Made by a program: the position numbers and the translations under genes. A DNA stretch of 7,347 nt, from positions 1 through 7,347 of the forward strand of contig JAGRMP010000077.1 in the NCBI GenBank assembly GCA_020441225.1. The letters are read 5' to 3'. A model generated the notes under the pieces. That model ran no database searches. It was not told the DNA's origin and saw only the letters and a list, made by a program, of their open reading frames with translations. This DNA is from Maritimibacter sp. (GTDB lineage: Bacteria > Pseudomonadota > Alphaproteobacteria > Rhodobacterales > Rhodobacteraceae). Positions 5,423-7,347 of the stretch are shown piece by piece. The first letter of the stretch is position 1, and each line of letters opens with the position of its first letter.

Positions 5423-7347
5423 ATGTCCATTGGGGGATATACGTTTCTTTTCGATGTCGATGAACGGCCGCGGAAGAACGTCTTTTTCGATCCGACCGAG
5501 CGTCGTCGCAGCCGCGTCACGTCGCTGCTTCGCGCCGGGTTTGTCGCTCTGGTGGTCTGGAGCGCATTCTTCTTCAGCGGCACTGTGCCGCTCATGGGCG
5601 TGGCCGAGGAAGCGATGTTCCTGTGGCGCACCAAGGTTGCGGGTCTTGCCGAGACCTTGCCCCATTCCCACGATCACCAACCGCTTCTCGTGCAACCGAA
5701 TACCGCCGCCGGGCCTGAGGGCGCGGAGGGCGGGATCCTCGCCGGATTGGCCCGCAACGCCGACTTCGTCCTGACCGACCGGGACGGTCTGCGCCCGACC
5801 CTGGCCGACCATCACAACGTTTCCGATGTATCGGTCTGCCGGACGTCGCCGGCGCCGGTGATGGCCGCGCTTGCCGACGGCGCGCCCGCCCGCCGGGTTT
5901 TCGGGCACATCCCCTCGGGCATCGATACCGCGCCGCTGTCGCTGCCGCGCAGTTGTGACACACTCGACGTGCTGATGCCCGACTGGATGACGGTGACCCT
6001 GTCCGATGCCGGTGCGCAGCTCGTTGTCGCTGGCGACGATGTGCGCCTTGATACCGAGGCCTTTCTCGATACCGCCGCGCCGGCCCCTGCACTGCTGCCG
6101 GTGGTCAAGTTCGACCTCCTCACCCAAACGCCGCAAGCCACGTTGCTGGATCCCGCCGCGGCGAACCGCCTGCTGCACGACCTGTCCGAAGCCGTCGATG
6201 CGGTCGACGGTATCGGCGCGTGCCTCGACCTCGATCTGTTTTCCGACCCCGATCTCGACACGCTTGCGCCGTTCCTGCAGCGTGTTCAGCGTGGTTTCCG
6301 CGAGGCCGGGCTGGAGAGCTGCCTCGTGCTCTCGGGCGACAGCGCTGCCTGGCAGAACCCTGCCATCACCGGCGCTTTCGACCGGATCGTGCTCAAGCTC
6401 TACCGCCGCGCCTGGGTCGGCTCCGTGCCCGGGCCGGCGGCGGACGAAGCCTGGTTCGCGCGGACCGTGCGCGCAGCCGAGGCCGAGATCGGCCCCGACC
6501 GCCTGGTGGTGGCGCTGGGCAACTTCGCCGTCGACTGGGCCAGCGGCCGCGCTTTGCCCGAGCAGACCTCCTATGCGGAAACCGCCTACCGGGTCGCGCA
6601 GGCGGGCGGCAAAATCCGCTTCAGCGCTGAAACCGGCAACAGTTTCGCGGCCTATGTCGATGCCGCGGGCGCACGCCACCGGGCCTGGATCCTCGACGCC
6701 GTCTCGGCCCATAACCAGCTCCGCATCCTCGCCGATCTGGGCGTGTCCAATGTCGCGATCTGGTCGCTCGGCACCGAGGACCCGGGCCTCTGGCCCCTGC
6801 TCTCGTCCGATATCCGCAACCCTGCCGACACCATGGCGGCGCTCGCCGACGTGCGGGTCGCGACCTATGTGCAGTATCACGGCGAAGGCGCTTTCCTGCG
6901 GGTGACGTCGAGCCCCGAGACGGGCCGGCGCAACGTCGCCTTCTCGCCCGCGGACGGGCGGATCACCGAGGCCAGCTACGCGCTCATGCCCGCGCCTTAC
7001 GTGATCGAGCGCTATGGCCAGCCGCCCCGCGCCCGGCTTGCGCTCACCTTCGACGATGGGCCGGATCCGGTCTATACCGCCCAGGTTCTCGACATCCTCA
7101 GGGACACCGGCACGCCCGGCGCCTTCTTTGTCGTCGGGGCGCAGGTGATGGAAGATCCCGACCTCCTCGTGCGGATGGTCGAAGAAGGCCACGAAGTCGG
7201 TTCGCATACCTTCTCGCACCCGCGCATGGACCTGATCACCCGTACCCGCGGCGCGCTCGAGCACAGCATGATGCGCAAGCTCATCGCTGGCTATTCCGGC
7301 CGGGATACCCGGCTCTACCGCGAGCCGTTCATGCGCGCCGGCGGGCC
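5423..7347 (+). CDS. Membrane-anchored GH18-like / NodB polysaccharide deacetylase protein, probably GT2-fused (C-terminus beyond window)
   Basis: Envelope enzyme that probably modifies, and likely also makes, a polysaccharide. The frame is open for 641 residues to the right edge; an in-frame TAA at 5402 makes the ATG at 5423 the earliest start. Residues 1-36 are basic and cytoplasmic (RPRK, RRRSR), and residues about 37-58 form a membrane helix. A GH18-like domain spans about 105-470, with ALGNFAVDW at 364-372 and W447 in VAIWSLGTEDPGLW. Its catalytic motif is degenerate: D271 stands where Glu is expected, and the usual YD pair reads Y327-R328. A beta-rich linker (about 478-535) leads to a NodB domain with TFDDGPD (D544, D545), SHTFSH (H595, H599) and YREPF (R632), all intact. 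In this architecture a processive GT2 domain with membrane helices normally follows. A hydrolase lies upstream on the same strand. No Shine-Dalgarno is visible. The polymer is unknown. Confidence 0.9.
   Translation, partial: MSIGGYTFLFDVDERPRKNVFFDPTERRRSRVTSLLRAGFVALVVWSAFFFSGTVPLMGVAEEAMFLWRTKVAGLAETLPHSHDHQPLLVQPNTAAGPEGAEGGILAGLARNADFVLTDRDGLRPTLADHHNVSDVSVCRTSPAPVMAALADGAPARRVFGHIPSGIDTAPLSLPRSCDTLDVLMPDWMTVTLSDAGAQLVVAGDDVRLDTEAFLDTAAPAPALLPVVKFDLLTQTPQATLLDPAAANRLLHDLSEAVDAVDGIGACLDLDLFSDPDLDTLAPFLQRVQRGFREAGLESCLVLSGDSAAWQNPAITGAFDRIVLKLYRRAWVGSVPGPAADEAWFARTVRAAEAEIGPDRLVVALGNFAVDWASGRALPEQTSYAETAYRVAQAGGKIRFSAETGNSFAAYVDAAGARHRAWILDAVSAHNQLRILADLGVSNVAIWSLGTEDPGLWPLLSSDIRNPADTMAALADVRVATYVQYHGEGAFLRVTSSPETGRRNVAFSPADGRITEASYALMPAPYVIERYGQPPRARLALTFDDGPDPVYTAQVLDILRDTGTPGAFFVVGAQVMEDPDLLVRMVEEGHEVGSHTFSHPRMDLITRTRGALEHSMMRKLIAGYSGRDTRLYREPFMRAGG

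Noticed and set aside
5264..7264. A 666-codon open frame on the minus strand
   Set aside because: It is antisense to the GH18-NodB gene. Its translation is rich in Arg, Gly and His without family motifs, while the plus frame has clear catalytic motifs. Long antisense frames are common in GC-rich DNA.

Overview
This window comes from a GC-rich bacterial chromosome or large replicon. By eye it is about two thirds G+C, with strong G/C preference at third codon positions. The gene families, the GTG starts and motifs resembling alphaproteobacterial cell-cycle sites fit an alphaproteobacterium, most likely Rhodobacterales/Paracoccaceae. That placement is inference from sequence style and family knowledge, not a database result.

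Layout: the left 3 kb is a leftward gene string. Reading right to left it holds an M19 membrane-dipeptidase-like metallopeptidase (1990-3054), a MacB/LolD-type ABC ATPase (1239-1895) and an FtsX-type ABC permease (1-1242, cut by the left edge). ATPase and permease overlap by 4 bases and are clearly one unit. The dipeptidase lies 94 bp upstream and may share the transcript. A 135-bp divergent intergenic region with nested inverted repeats separates this group from a rightward pair. The pair is a membrane-anchored GH5-like glycoside hydrolase with an extra beta-rich domain inside its barrel (3190-4950) and the N-terminal 641 residues of a large envelope polysaccharide enzyme (5423-7347, cut by the right edge). 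The latter has an N-terminal membrane anchor, a degenerate GH18-like domain and a NodB polysaccharide deacetylase domain. In proteins of this architecture a GT2 glycosyltransferase with membrane helices usually follows, so I expect it just outside the window.

The rightward pair suggests an extracytoplasmic polysaccharide system: one enzyme that probably makes, modifies and handles a beta-glycan, beside a hydrolase that could trim or cut it. Between them lies a 472-bp, more AT-rich intergenic region. It holds a perfect DnaA box, a CtrA-like half-site, two GANTC sites and an inverted repeat abutting the DnaA box. This is the least explained part of the window. I saw no RNA genes, CRISPR arrays, insertion sequences or convincing rho-independent terminators.
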